Shown here piece after piece: positions 49,548-58,976 of a stretch of 64,000 bases of DNA; position 1 is the stretch's first letter, and the number at the start of each line of letters is the position of its first letter. The translations under genes were made by a program, and so were the position numbers. The DNA comes from DASPHG01 sp035629775. GTDB lineage: Bacteria; Actinomycetota; Thermoleophilia; Solirubrobacterales; Thermoleophilaceae. The notes beneath the pieces are model-generated. The model was not told the origin of the DNA and ran no database searches. It saw nothing but the letters and a program-made list of their open reading frames with translations. The stretch is taken from positions 7,695-71,694 of the forward strand of contig DASPHG010000053.1 of the NCBI GenBank assembly GCA_035629775.1, in the 5' to 3' direction.

Positions 49548-52500
49548 GTGGACGACCGTCTGAGGCAATGCGCAGCTTTTCGCTCCATACTGCGCAGGAG
49601 GTTGGGAGGCAGGACTTCAATCGCGCGTCTTGCCGGCGTCACGATGGCGGCGCTTGCGCTCGCGCTGCCCGCGTCCGCCGCGGCCCAGGGGACCGGCGTG
49701 ATCCGCGCCGGCGCGGCCTCGATCGGCGCGAGCTGGCACGTCGGCGCGTCCGCCGGCCAGTACGCCTCTGACGGCTCGTTCGTCTCGGTCCACGACGCCG
49801 GCCCCGAGACCGATCCCGGCTTCCATTCGACCCGCCGCGCGAGCTCGTACGGGATCCAGTCGCGGCTCTCGGTGCGCGCGGTCGTCGTCGAGGGCCCGGA
49901 CGGCGCACGGCACGCGATCGTCAAGAACGACTTCTACATCCCGCAAGATCTGATCTGGCGGCGCACGGCGCACATGCTCGAGGCGAAGCCGGAGCTCGGA
50001 ATCGGCCGCGAGAACCTGACGATGGCGGTGACGCACAACCATTCGTCGCCGATGTACTCCTCGACGGCGTGGGGCGTGTGGGCGTTCCAGGACGTCTACG
50101 ACGTGCGCTTCTTCGAGTACTACGCGACGATGATGAGACGCGCGGTCGAGCGCGCCGTCGCCGACCTCCGTCCCGCGCGCGTGGGCGCCTCGGTGTCGCA
50201 GTTCGACAAGACGCACCGCCACTCGTTCGGCGGCGCGGTGGCCGAGGACGGGACGCCGGCCGGCTACCCGGTATCCGACATCGACACCGACCTGACCGTC
50301 CTGCGCTTCGACGACGTCTCCGGCGAGGGCAGGCCGGAGCCGATCGCGACGATCGTCAACTGGGGCGGGCATCCTGAGTTCCTGGACGGGAACGACCTGA
50401 TCTCGGCCGACTACATCGGGCCGACCGAGCGGATGGTGGACCGCCTGACGAAGGGCGTGACGGTCTGGACGCAGGGCGACGTAGGGACGGCCGAGCCGGA
50501 GCGCAGCACGTTCCACTCGATCCACGAGCGCCTCGAGTTCACCCACCGCGAGTACGCCCAGGCGGACTACGCGGGCTACCTGCTCTCGCAGGCGATCTAC
50601 GACACGTGGCGTGACATCGCCCGGCGGACCCCGGAGAACCCGGACCGGTTCGTGCGCTTCACCCGCACCGGCGAGGTCGCCTCGGTCGACAAGTGGTTCC
50701 CGGGGCCGGTCTCGCATCCGTATCCGGGCGTCTCGTCGTGCCGGACCGACGCGGGCGTCAACGGCGACCCCCGGGTGCCGGTCGTTGGCCTACCGGATTG
50801 CGTCGGCGCTTTCCAGGGCCCGCACGCGCTGGCCGACCTGGCCGGCCTGCCCGAGCCGCCGACGCCCGCCACCAACCCGATCGACCCCGGTCTCTCGACG
50901 GACGACTTCCAGGCCGCGGGCATCCCGGTGCCGGAGAACTACTCGGCCCCCTCCTACGGGGCGGTCCAGGAGGACGCCTCGGTGCATCTGCAGGCCCTGC
51001 GGATCGGCAACATCCTGCTGACGTTCTGCTCGTGCGAGCAGTGGAAGGACCAGAGCCTCAACATCAAGACGCGCACGAACCGCGTGGAGGACGACATCCA
51101 CCTCGGCTACGACTGGTCGAAGGAGTGCGCCCAGCAGCCGGACACGACCTGGATCTGCCCGGACCCGCGCACGCGCTCGTTCTACGGCGACGAGAAGAAC
51201 CTCGACCCGATCAGCGACGAGTTCGTACAGCGGATGCGCGCTCAGGTCCTGAACGACGCCGCGGGGTGGAACACGCTCGCGTACCTGCCCTACGCGGAGT
51301 CGGAGCCGGTCGACCCGAAGCTCATCAAGGGCAACTACACGCACACGGAGCTGCCGCCCGAGCAGGGGTACAAGCTCACCGTCGCGGTCGGGATGGCGAA
51401 CGACTACAACGGCTACATCGCGTCGTATCGCGAGTACCAGCGCGGCGACCATTACCGGAAGGCGCTGACCGCGTGGGGCCCGCATTCGAGCGACTACATG
51501 GCGACCCACCTGATGGAGATGGGCGGCTTCCTGAACGGGGGACCGCCGGTGCCGGACGACCCGGGGCAGGAGAAGGTGGCGCCGGACCTGGCGATCAACG
51601 ACCAGAAGGCGCGCGCGATCGGGACGGTCGGCGCCGCCGCCGTCCGTGCCTATGAGGAGCAGCTTCCCGACGACGGAGGCGACCCGCACCAGGTCGACCC
51701 GCCGAAGGACGTGGAGCGCTTCGGCGCGACCTTCTTCAGATGGGTGGGCGGCTCGAACTACACGGACGGGCCGCGCGTGCGCGTCGATCGGCGCGTGGGG
51801 AAGCGCTGGCGGCCGTTCGCCGACGGCTCGGGCGAGGTGCCGGTGACGCTTCGGTTCCCGGACGGCCCCGGCGTGCAGAGCTACGCCGAGGGCTCGCACG
51901 AGTGGACATGGACGGCGCACTTCGAGGCGTTCGCGGCGCCGTTCGACCCTGGCGTGTGGGGTACGCGCGCGACGCCCGTCGGCGAGTACCGCTTCGTGAT
52001 CTTCGGCGCCAGCCGCAAGGGCGGCGAGCGCGTGCCGTACCGGCTCAAGTCCGACACGTTCCGCGTGCGGCCGTGGAGCGGGATCACGGCTGATGACGTC
52101 CGGCTGTCCCGGCGCGGGAAGGTGTCGGCCTCAGTGGGGCCGCGCCGGGTGATCGAGGTCGAGGGCAACGAGGAGGCCGACCCGCCGATCCTGCCGCTCC
52201 AGGCGGAGATCGGACCGATCGACTATCCCGACACCTACGAGTCGCCGGCGCGGTTCATCGACAACGAGCGTACGGTCTTCCGCGATCCGCGCGCGCCGAA
52301 CGACGTCTCGCAGCTCGAGTGGTACTGCTTCCACTGCACGTGGCGGCCGTGGCTCGACACGGGCGATGCGAAGCGAGTGCGCTTCCAGGTGCGGGGCCGC
52401 GGCAAGAAGGTGGACGGCGTCCGCGGAGTCCGCGGCGTCCGGCGCGGCGACCGCTGGGTGATGCGTGGCCGCCTGTGTCGCGGCGAGACGGCGCTGGTCC

Positions 52501-52580
52501 CGCGCCGCGGCGTGCGCGACAGCTTCGGCAACTTCAACGGGACGCCCTCCACCGCGGTCACCGGCACCCGCCGCTGCTGA
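49548..52580 (+). CDS. Secreted neutral/alkaline ceramidase-like protein
   Basis: Up to 1010 residues. Signal peptide near residues 26-47 (ARLAGVTMAALALALPASAAAQG). The next 400 residues resemble the neutral/alkaline ceramidase N-terminal domain: IRAGAASIGASWHVG, HAIVKNDFYIPQDLIWRR, LTMAVTHNHSSPMYSSTAWG, IATIVNWGGHPEFLDG, TQGDVGTAEPE. The His-x-His and further His/Asp residues could bind zinc. The C-terminal 350 residues are beta-rich. Sphingolipids are not expected in this group, so the substrate may be another N-acyl lipid. The start could be TTG at 49602 instead of GTG at 49548. Confidence 0.75.
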   Translation: MDDRLRQCAAFRSILRRRLGGRTSIARLAGVTMAALALALPASAAAQGTGVIRAGAASIGASWHVGASAGQYASDGSFVSVHDAGPETDPGFHSTRRASSYGIQSRLSVRAVVVEGPDGARHAIVKNDFYIPQDLIWRRTAHMLEAKPELGIGRENLTMAVTHNHSSPMYSSTAWGVWAFQDVYDVRFFEYYATMMRRAVERAVADLRPARVGASVSQFDKTHRHSFGGAVAEDGTPAGYPVSDIDTDLTVLRFDDVSGEGRPEPIATIVNWGGHPEFLDGNDLISADYIGPTERMVDRLTKGVTVWTQGDVGTAEPERSTFHSIHERLEFTHREYAQADYAGYLLSQAIYDTWRDIARRTPENPDRFVRFTRTGEVASVDKWFPGPVSHPYPGVSSCRTDAGVNGDPRVPVVGLPDCVGAFQGPHALADLAGLPEPPTPATNPIDPGLSTDDFQAAGIPVPENYSAPSYGAVQEDASVHLQALRIGNILLTFCSCEQWKDQSLNIKTRTNRVEDDIHLGYDWSKECAQQPDTTWICPDPRTRSFYGDEKNLDPISDEFVQRMRAQVLNDAAGWNTLAYLPYAESEPVDPKLIKGNYTHTELPPEQGYKLTVAVGMANDYNGYIASYREYQRGDHYRKALTAWGPHSSDYMATHLMEMGGFLNGGPPVPDDPGQEKVAPDLAINDQKARAIGTVGAAAVRAYEEQLPDDGGDPHQVDPPKDVERFGATFFRWVGGSNYTDGPRVRVDRRVGKRWRPFADGSGEVPVTLRFPDGPGVQSYAEGSHEWTWTAHFEAFAAPFDPGVWGTRATPVGEYRFVIFGASRKGGERVPYRLKSDTFRVRPWSGITADDVRLSRRGKVSASVGPRRVIEVEGNEEADPPILPLQAEIGPIDYPDTYESPARFIDNERTVFRDPRAPNDVSQLEWYCFHCTWRPWLDTGDAKRVRFQVRGRGKKVDGVRGVRGVRRGDRWVMRGRLCRGETALVPRRGVRDSFGNFNGTPSTAVTGTRRC

Positions 52581-52634
52581 CCCCTCCGCCCCCAGCACCT
52601 ATATACGGAGCCAGCGGCGCCATGGTCGCGGCGA

Positions 52635-54803
52635 TCAGGGTCTGACGCGCGCGATCCGGATCTTCGAGGCGCCGGTCGCGTAGGGCCAGGCGCCCTCGGC
52701 CGGCACCAGGATCCGGAAGTAGATCCGGGTCGGCCGGCTGATCCGGCGGAAGCGGTAGCGGATGGCGAACCGCCCGCGCCCGTCCGTGCGCCCGAGCTTG
52801 ACGGCAGGCCGCCAGCGGCGCCCGTCCAGGTACTGGATCTGGATGAGCTTGCCGGCGGCCGGAATCGCGGCGTCGAGGTGGCGCACGCGGCCGCGGAAGG
52901 TGATCGTCTCGCCGCGGTGGAGGCGCCGCGGCCGCAGCCTGAGCGACGCCCGACCGCGTACGAGGACCTGGGCGACGTCGTCGACGGGCCGCAGCGAACG
53001 GTTGCCCGGGAAGCGAACCCTAATTTCGCGCGAGGCGCCGGCCGGCAAGCGAACCGCGTACCCGCCGTTGCCGTCGGTGAGGAGCTCGGTGAGCTGCTGC
53101 CAGTTCCCGCCCGCGAGGCGGCGCGTGAGCACGATGATCCGCGTGTCCGGAAGCCGGACACCGTCGGCGCGCAGAACGCCGCGCAGCCACGGCCGCGCGC
53201 GGTAGGCGACGCGCACCCTGGGCGCGCCCCCGACCGCGCCGCCCGCTCTCCGGGCGAGGTTGGCGGTCAGCGTCGTGTCAAGCCGAAGCGGAAGGTCGAC
53301 GACCATCGGCCGCCCGTCGGTGCGGTGCATGGTCTCGCCGACGTTGCCGACCGCGTCCGTCGCGGTCGCGCGCAGCTCGTACGCGCCGCGCTCGAGCCGG
53401 TCGTCGGGAATCGTGGCGACCAGGTCGGTGCCCTCGCGGCGCGTGTCGAGCGCGATCCAGTCGGCGATCCCGCGCCGGCGGATCTCGATGCGCCCGGACT
53501 TGACGCCGCTGTGCCGGTCGGACGTGCGCACGCGCACCTCGGCCGGGTTGTGCGCGTCCTTGTCAATGAGAAAGGCGAGGGAGGGGGCGGTGCTGTCGAG
53601 GCGGAGCTGGGTGGCGAGCGCCTTGTCCGGTCGGGCATTGCCGGCCTCGTCGCGAAGCCACACGTAAACCGGCCACTCGCCATCGCGCGGAACCTCGAGC
53701 TGTGAGATCTGTGTCAGTCCTACCCCGCTAACCCGCGTCCCATCGGTCGCGGACGTAGGCGGAGACCCGATCCGGTAGTAGGCCGCCGCGATCGCCGACC
53801 CCGGCCCCTGCTCCGGATTCACCCACCGCACCGCGAACTCATTGACCCCCCGCCACCCATCGCCACCGACAACCTCGAGCCCCACCGGGTGCCCGGGCGC
53901 GTTGTTGTCCACGTGGAAGACCTGCGACCGCGACGTCGCCAGCCCGCCGGCGTCGCGCGAGGTGACGGTCAGCGAGTGCTTCCCATCCGCCAGCTGCCCG
54001 GGCTCGTTCAGGGTGAACAGCCCGCCGGTCGCCGTGGCGCACGGCACCGGGTGGGAGTAGCCGCCCGCCGGCAGCCGCGCGCACCCGTGCCGCGTGGTCC
54101 GGTTGAGCGAGCCGTCGATCGTGAGCTGCACCGACTCGACGCCGCTGCCGGCATCCGACGCGGAGTAGTTGAGCCGCTTCACGCCCGAGTTCCATCCGGT
54201 GGAGACGCCGGTGACGCTCGGCGCGCCCGGCGCCGTGTAGTCCTCGACGACCGCGTGCGACTCGCGCTGAGTCACCTGGACCGCGCGCCCCGCGCTCACC
54301 GAGTCGGCGCACTTGTCCTGGATGCAGGTGACGCCCGCCCACAGATGACGCGCGTATATGGGCGCGCCACCGGGCGCGAGGCTGCCCAGCGCCAGCTCGG
54401 CGTCGTGCCACGTTCCGGTGTGCGGCCAGTGCCGTGAGCACCCCACGTACGGGGTGGGGCACATCGCGATCTCCCACATCGTCCCGTTGCGCGCGGTGCC
54501 GTGGGACCGCATCGAGAAGCCGGTGAAGCGGGCGCCCGCGTCGGTGAACATGCTGGCGCCGGCGGCGTCGCCCTCACGGAGCGGTCCGTCGCGGAGCGAC
54601 TGGATCTCCCACCGTGAGCAGAAGTCGGCCTGGCGAAAACGGTCGGCCGCGAAGGTGTGCGGCTTCCAGCCGTTTGGGCAACCGGCGCTGTTGAGGCCGA
54701 GCCCGTAGACGTGGAATGTGCCGGCAGAGGCGGGCGCGGCCGGAACGGCCGCGAGTGCGATTGCCATCGCGGCGACGATCAGTCGCGTGCATCCGTGGGC
54801 CAA
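52635..54803 (-). CDS. Secreted multi-domain beta-sandwich protein
   Basis: About 722 residues. Signal peptide (TRLIVAAMAIALAAVPAAPASAG). Residues 25-190 are a Cys- and Trp-rich jelly-roll-like domain (TFHVYGLGLNSAGCPNGW; FTGFSMRSHGTARNGTMWEIAMC). Several Ig-like repeats follow, with YSASDAGSGVESVQLTIDG, LTVTSRDAGGLATSRSQVFHVDNNAPG and LRATATDAVGNVGET. The end has two Arg-rich carboxypeptidase-regulatory-like sandwiches. This layout recurs in Thermoleophilia; function unknown, probably cell-surface. The TTG at 54803 is chosen because GGAGGAGG lies 5 bases upstream; a GTG at 54824 is unlikely. That ribosome site is buried in a strong inverted repeat. Confidence 0.7.
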   Translation of the reverse strand: MAHGCTRLIVAAMAIALAAVPAAPASAGTFHVYGLGLNSAGCPNGWKPHTFAADRFRQADFCSRWEIQSLRDGPLREGDAAGASMFTDAGARFTGFSMRSHGTARNGTMWEIAMCPTPYVGCSRHWPHTGTWHDAELALGSLAPGGAPIYARHLWAGVTCIQDKCADSVSAGRAVQVTQRESHAVVEDYTAPGAPSVTGVSTGWNSGVKRLNYSASDAGSGVESVQLTIDGSLNRTTRHGCARLPAGGYSHPVPCATATGGLFTLNEPGQLADGKHSLTVTSRDAGGLATSRSQVFHVDNNAPGHPVGLEVVGGDGWRGVNEFAVRWVNPEQGPGSAIAAAYYRIGSPPTSATDGTRVSGVGLTQISQLEVPRDGEWPVYVWLRDEAGNARPDKALATQLRLDSTAPSLAFLIDKDAHNPAEVRVRTSDRHSGVKSGRIEIRRRGIADWIALDTRREGTDLVATIPDDRLERGAYELRATATDAVGNVGETMHRTDGRPMVVDLPLRLDTTLTANLARRAGGAVGGAPRVRVAYRARPWLRGVLRADGVRLPDTRIIVLTRRLAGGNWQQLTELLTDGNGGYAVRLPAGASREIRVRFPGNRSLRPVDDVAQVLVRGRASLRLRPRRLHRGETITFRGRVRHLDAAIPAAGKLIQIQYLDGRRWRPAVKLGRTDGRGRFAIRYRFRRISRPTRIYFRILVPAEGAWPYATGASKIRIARVRP

Positions 54804-54805
54804 GC

Positions 54806-54842
54806 GGTCCTCCTCCGTCACCACTTAAGACGAAGGAGGACC
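54806..54842 (-). promoter_or_regulatory. Ribosome-site-sequestering hairpin
   Basis: 14-bp arms (13 paired) around a 9-base loop. On the transcript the downstream arm contains the GGAGGAGG Shine-Dalgarno of the gene starting at 54803, and the upstream arm carries CCTCCTTCG, like the 16S anti-SD. The stem ends two bases before the start codon. Confidence 0.6.
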
Positions 54843-54864
54843 CGGGAAACTTGCGCCCCCCTGC

Positions 54865-55341
54865 TTAGGAAACCGGCTCGTCCTCCGAGCCCTCGGTGTC
54901 CTCCGGCTCGGGAGTCGTCCGATCGTGGACGGCCTTCGCCTTCGTGACCGCGTCGTCGGCGACGCTGCAGGTGGTCTTGCGGCCCTTCGAGACCGTGACC
55001 TTGCCGCGCACCTTCACCTCGTGGCCCACGAGCACGTCGGCGGCATCCATGTCGCCGTCCGCGTCGTTGTCCGCGGTGTGGACGCGAGCCTCTGACACGT
55101 CGAATGAGAGCGCTCGGTCCTTGCACGCCTTGGCCTGGCCGCTGGCCTTCTCGACCGAGACCTTCAGCGTGGTGCCGTCGTTCGCGACCACCACGCCGCG
55201 GATGTTGGCCGTCACGACCTTGACCTTCTGCTCCTTCGCCTTCTTCGGCTTGTCGTCCGAACGTTTGGCGATCGCTCCCGCCGGGACCAGAAGGGCCAGC
55301 GCGGCGAGCAGAGCAAACGTCTTCGTGTGCGAGTTCTTCAC
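54865..55341 (-). CDS. Secreted protein with DUF5666-like domain
   Basis: A 158-residue exported protein. Signal peptide KTFALLAALALLVPAGAIA, then a Lys-rich linker. A small beta-barrel-like domain follows (VVTANIRGVVVANDGTTLKVSVEKASGQAKAC to DADGDMDAADVLVGHEVKVRGKVTVSKGRKTTCSV), similar to DUF5666/OB-like domains. The tail is acidic. Two Cys may pair. GGAGGGG precedes the GTG at 55341, which decides the start over a much longer open frame. Function unknown. Confidence 0.7.
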   Translation of the reverse strand: MKNSHTKTFALLAALALLVPAGAIAKRSDDKPKKAKEQKVKVVTANIRGVVVANDGTTLKVSVEKASGQAKACKDRALSFDVSEARVHTADNDADGDMDAADVLVGHEVKVRGKVTVSKGRKTTCSVADDAVTKAKAVHDRTTPEPEDTEGSEDEPVS

Positions 55342-55466
55342 AACCCCTCCTTGGGCTTTAGTTGAACCTGTAACGGCGGGAATGCCGCGGAAGTTCGGTC
55401 TTTTTGCGGTGGGCGGACGCATGTACGAAAACCGCCTGTGGCGCTCAAGCGCTCTGACCAGCCGTC

Positions 55467-55472
55467 TATCGT
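55467..55472 (+). promoter_or_regulatory. -10 box of topoisomerase gene
   Basis: TATCGT, eleven bases before the ATG at 55484; no ribosome site. Confidence 0.35.
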
Positions 55473-55483
55473 GACTGCGACCC

Positions 55484-57814
55484 ATGGGCAAGACGCTTGT
55501 AATCGCCGAGAAGCCGTCCGTCGGCCGCGACATCGCCGGCGCGTTGCCCGATTCGTTCACCGGCAGCAGCGACAAGACCCACATCAACGGCGACAGCTAC
55601 GTCATCACGTGGGCGATCGGCCACCTGGTCGGCCTCGCCCAACCGGAGGAGTACGACGAGAAGCTGAAGAAGTGGCGCTACGCCGACCTGCCGATCGTCC
55701 CGAAGAAGTTCAAGCTCGTCCCGAACGACGACAAGTCGAAGAAGCAGCTCCAGGTGATCCACCGCCTGATGCGCTCGGACGAGATCGACACGATCGTGAA
55801 CGCCTGTGACGCCGGCCGCGAGGGCGAGCTGATCTTCGCGTACGTCTATGAGACGGCGAAGGTGAAGAAGCCCGTGAAGCGGCTGTGGCTCTCGTCGATG
55901 ACGCGCAAGGCGATTGAGGAGGCGTTCGAGCGTCTGCGCGACGGCGACGAGATGCAGCCGCTCGAGGCGGCCGCGCGCTCACGCTCCGAGGCCGACTGGA
56001 TCGTCGGCATGAACGCCACCCGCGCCGCGTCGATCCGGCTACGAGCCGCATTCGACGGCGCCGTCTCGCTGGGCCGCGTTCAGACGCCCACGCTCGCGCT
56101 CGTCGCGCGCCGCGAGATCGAGATCCGCAACTTCAAGCCGGAGCCGTACTGGCTGGTCGAGGCCGACTTCGAGGCGACCGGCGAGCGCCGCTACGAGGCC
56201 CGCTACATGGGCGGCAAGCGGATCGAGGAGGAACTGGCCGCCCAGATCGTCGAGGCGTGCCGCGGCAAGCAGGGCGAGATCACGAAGCTGGAGACGAAAG
56301 AGGAGCGCGAGCGCTCCCAGCTCCTCTACGACCTGACTTCCCTCCAGCGCCACGCGAACACGCTGCACGGCTTCTCCGCGCGTCGCACGCTCGGCGCCGC
56401 GCAGAAGCTCTACGACCAGCACAAGGCGCTCACCTATCCGCGCACGAACTCGCGCTGGCTGTCGGGCGACCTCGTCGCCGAGATCCGGCCGACCGCGGAG
56501 CTCGTGGGGAAGAACCCCCAGTATGCAAAGGGCGCGGCGTACGTCACCTCGTTGAAGGAGCTGCCGCTGGGCCGCGTGGTCAACGACAAGAAGGTCACGG
56601 ACCACCACGCGATCATCCCCACGCGCTCCGAGCACAACCTCTCGAAGATGGGCGACGACGAGCGCAAGATCTACGACCTGGTCGCGAAGCGCTTCCTGGC
56701 GATCTTCCATCCGGAGGCCGTGTACGAGCGGACCCGGGTCGAGACGACCGTCGAGGAGCACGTGTTCCGTACGAGCGGCCGCCGCCTGCTCGAGGCGGGC
56801 TGGAAGTCCGTCTACGGCGAGGAGGCGGCGGACGACCGCGCGGCCGACGACGACTCTGGCGGCGACCAGGCGCTGCCGAAGCTCGAGCAGGGTGAGACCG
56901 TGGACACGCGTGCGGTCGAGTCGCTACGCAAGGAAACTCAGCCGCCGCGGCGCTACACCGAGGCGTCGCTCCTCGCCGCGATGGAGACGGCGGGCAAGGA
57001 CATCGAGGACGCCGAGGTGCGCGAGGCGATGAAGGACTCCGGGATCGGAACGCCGGCCACCCGCGCGGCGATCATCGAGCGCCTGCTCGCGGTCGGCTAC
57101 ATCGAGCGCGACGGCCGCGCGTTGCACGCGACCGAGAAGGGCGTCCAGGTGATCGGCCTGCTCGGCGAGCACCCGCTCACCTCGCCGCAGCTCACGGGCG
57201 AGTGGGAGAAACGGCTCGAGCTGATCGCCGACGGCGAGGAGAGCCGGCCCTCCTTCATGAGCGACATCGCCAAGTTCACCGAGTCCACCGTGCAGGAGCT
57301 CGACAAGCTGAAGGGCGTGAAGATCGAGCGGGCCAACCTCGGGCCCTGTCCGGTCTGCGGCCGCGACGTGATCGAGAACCGCAAGGGCTACTCGTGCTGG
57401 TCGAAGGAGGACCCGGGCTGCGGCTTCGTCATCTGGAAGAAGAAGGCGGGTAAGAACCTCCAGGCGTCGGTCGTCAAGGAGCTGATGGCCAACCTGAAGG
57501 CGTCGATCGAGCGTGGCGACGACCCGCCGGTCGGGCGCACCGAGAAGCAGATCACCGGCTTCCGCGGCCGCTCGGGCCGCAGCTTCCGCGCCAAGCTCAA
57601 GGTCGAGCCGTGGACGCGCGACGACGGCAGCGGCGCATGGCGAGTCGAGTTCGACGAAGAGTGGGCGTCACAGCCGCGCGCTGCGCCGCCGGCTGAGGAC
57701 GACTCGGGTGAGGCCGCGCCGGACGTCAAGAAGGCCGCCGAGGAGGCCGAGGCGCTCGCCGCCGGCGACGACGCGAACGGCTCCGCGGCGAAGCTCGAGC
57801 CCGAGCGCGCTTAG
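55484..57814 (+). CDS. topB: DNA topoisomerase III
   Basis: A 776-residue type IA topoisomerase. TOPRIM: LVIAEKPSVGRDIAGAL with the catalytic Glu, and NACDAGREGELIF with the metal-binding DxD-type acids. Catalytic Y318 in ALTYPRTNSRWLSGDL. DHHAIIPT is also typical. Beyond the core it has a zinc finger (CPVCGRDVIENRKGYSCWSKEDPGC), a C-terminal topoisomerase repeat (FRGRSGRSFRAKLKV), and an acidic tail. The lack of the large TopA finger array and the DHHAIIPT block favour topoisomerase III, which decatenates and resolves recombination intermediates. Ends four bases into the converging metallophosphoesterase gene. Confidence 0.92.
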   Translation: MGKTLVIAEKPSVGRDIAGALPDSFTGSSDKTHINGDSYVITWAIGHLVGLAQPEEYDEKLKKWRYADLPIVPKKFKLVPNDDKSKKQLQVIHRLMRSDEIDTIVNACDAGREGELIFAYVYETAKVKKPVKRLWLSSMTRKAIEEAFERLRDGDEMQPLEAAARSRSEADWIVGMNATRAASIRLRAAFDGAVSLGRVQTPTLALVARREIEIRNFKPEPYWLVEADFEATGERRYEARYMGGKRIEEELAAQIVEACRGKQGEITKLETKEERERSQLLYDLTSLQRHANTLHGFSARRTLGAAQKLYDQHKALTYPRTNSRWLSGDLVAEIRPTAELVGKNPQYAKGAAYVTSLKELPLGRVVNDKKVTDHHAIIPTRSEHNLSKMGDDERKIYDLVAKRFLAIFHPEAVYERTRVETTVEEHVFRTSGRRLLEAGWKSVYGEEAADDRAADDDSGGDQALPKLEQGETVDTRAVESLRKETQPPRRYTEASLLAAMETAGKDIEDAEVREAMKDSGIGTPATRAAIIERLLAVGYIERDGRALHATEKGVQVIGLLGEHPLTSPQLTGEWEKRLELIADGEESRPSFMSDIAKFTESTVQELDKLKGVKIERANLGPCPVCGRDVIENRKGYSCWSKEDPGCGFVIWKKKAGKNLQASVVKELMANLKASIERGDDPPVGRTEKQITGFRGRSGRSFRAKLKVEPWTRDDGSGAWRVEFDEEWASQPRAAPPAEDDSGEAAPDVKKAAEEAEALAAGDDANGSAAKLEPERA

Positions 57815-58932
57815 CCGCGCGGCTGCGGCATCTCCGACTCCGGCACGTCCGCGAGCACCCGCACGAGCCGCGGCGGACCGTCGTCGTCCAGCCGCACCAT
57901 CCCGCCGGGCCAATAGGGGCCCTTGCCCTCGCTGCCGGACGCGAGCTGCGGCTGCCACGTCCAGTGGCCGCAGTTGATCAGGCGCGAGCCGGTCGGCGCG
58001 CGCCACTCGCCCTCGCCCTCGAGCGGTCCGGCGCGGTGCGTGTGGCCGTAGACGACCCATGGCGTGTCGATCCCGAGGCGCTCGATCACCCGGCACGCGC
58101 CCGCGATGCCGGCGCGGCGGAGCGCCGCTCCTGTCATCTCGCCCTCGAACGGCCCCAGCCCGGCGGCGTTCAGCAACGCCGTCGCGGCCGGGATGAGCCC
58201 GCGCCGGAGGGCGACCGCGCGGGCCCGGGCGGCCAGGTCCGGGTCCTCAGGGTGCATGCGGCCCCACATCCGGACCGAGGCGCCGCTCGCGAGGGGTCGC
58301 GCAGCGACCGGGCGGCCCTGCACCGTGGAGTACACGAGCGCGTAGATCGGCGCGAGGACCGCCTCGTATTCGTCGGGTGTGCTCAGCTCCTCGGGGTCGT
58401 GGCCTTCGAACCGCGCGAGCATCGAGACGGCGATCGTCTCGAGCGTCGGCACGGTCATGTGCAGGTCGAGGTAGTGGCCGTGCATCGCGTACACGTCCTC
58501 GCGCAGCCGCAGGCCGGGGTAGGCGAGCATGACCTCGCAGTCGGGCATGCGGCGGACGATCGTCCCGAGCGGCCCCGTGCGCGGCGCCTTCACGCAGGAG
58601 TCCACCGGCAGCGCGAGCGGCTTCGGCCGCAGCCGCCGGCTCTCGAGCCACGCCGCCACGAGCTGGTGGTCGTGGTTGCCTGCGGCGAGGACGACCTGGC
58701 GCCCGGCGAACTCCTCGTTCAGGTGGTCGGCGAAGTCGTACACCGCTGCCAGCGCCTGGCCGACCGGCGCCTCGCGCAGCTCGGCCAGGTCGCCGAGCAC
58801 GACCAGGCGATCCACGTCGGCCAGCGCTGCGAACAGCCGCTCGCGCATTGCCGGGGCGCTCAGCAGGTCGTTGCCGGGCAGCGTCCCCAGGTGCAGGTCC
58901 GAGATCACGGCGGTGCGCACGACCGCGATCAT
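57811..58932 (-). CDS. Metallophosphoesterase
   Basis: A 373-residue calcineurin-like phosphoesterase with the full metal site: AVISDLHLGTLPGND, LVVLGDLAELRE, VVLAAGNHDHQLVAAWL, YAMHGHYLDLHMT and VYGHTHRAGPL. The substrate is unknown; the fold includes UDP-diacylglucosamine hydrolases and nucleases. The C-terminal extension (GSRLINCGHWTWQPQL and on) is like other actinobacterial members. The ATG at 58932 is the first good start. It is divergent from the Cys-rich protein gene at 58977. Confidence 0.88.
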   Translation of the reverse strand: MIAVVRTAVISDLHLGTLPGNDLLSAPAMRERLFAALADVDRLVVLGDLAELREAPVGQALAAVYDFADHLNEEFAGRQVVLAAGNHDHQLVAAWLESRRLRPKPLALPVDSCVKAPRTGPLGTIVRRMPDCEVMLAYPGLRLREDVYAMHGHYLDLHMTVPTLETIAVSMLARFEGHDPEELSTPDEYEAVLAPIYALVYSTVQGRPVAARPLASGASVRMWGRMHPEDPDLAARARAVALRRGLIPAATALLNAAGLGPFEGEMTGAALRRAGIAGACRVIERLGIDTPWVVYGHTHRAGPLEGEGEWRAPTGSRLINCGHWTWQPQLASGSEGKGPYWPGGMVRLDDDGPPRLVRVLADVPESEMPQPRG

Positions 58933-58959
58933 CCCAGCCCGCTCGGCTCCGCCGCGCTC

Positions 58960-58965
58960 TAACCT
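58960..58965 (+). promoter_or_regulatory. -10 box of zinc-binding protein gene
   Basis: TAACCT, eleven bases before the GTG at 58977; no ribosome site. Confidence 0.35.
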
Positions 58966-58976
58966 GAACTGCCCTC

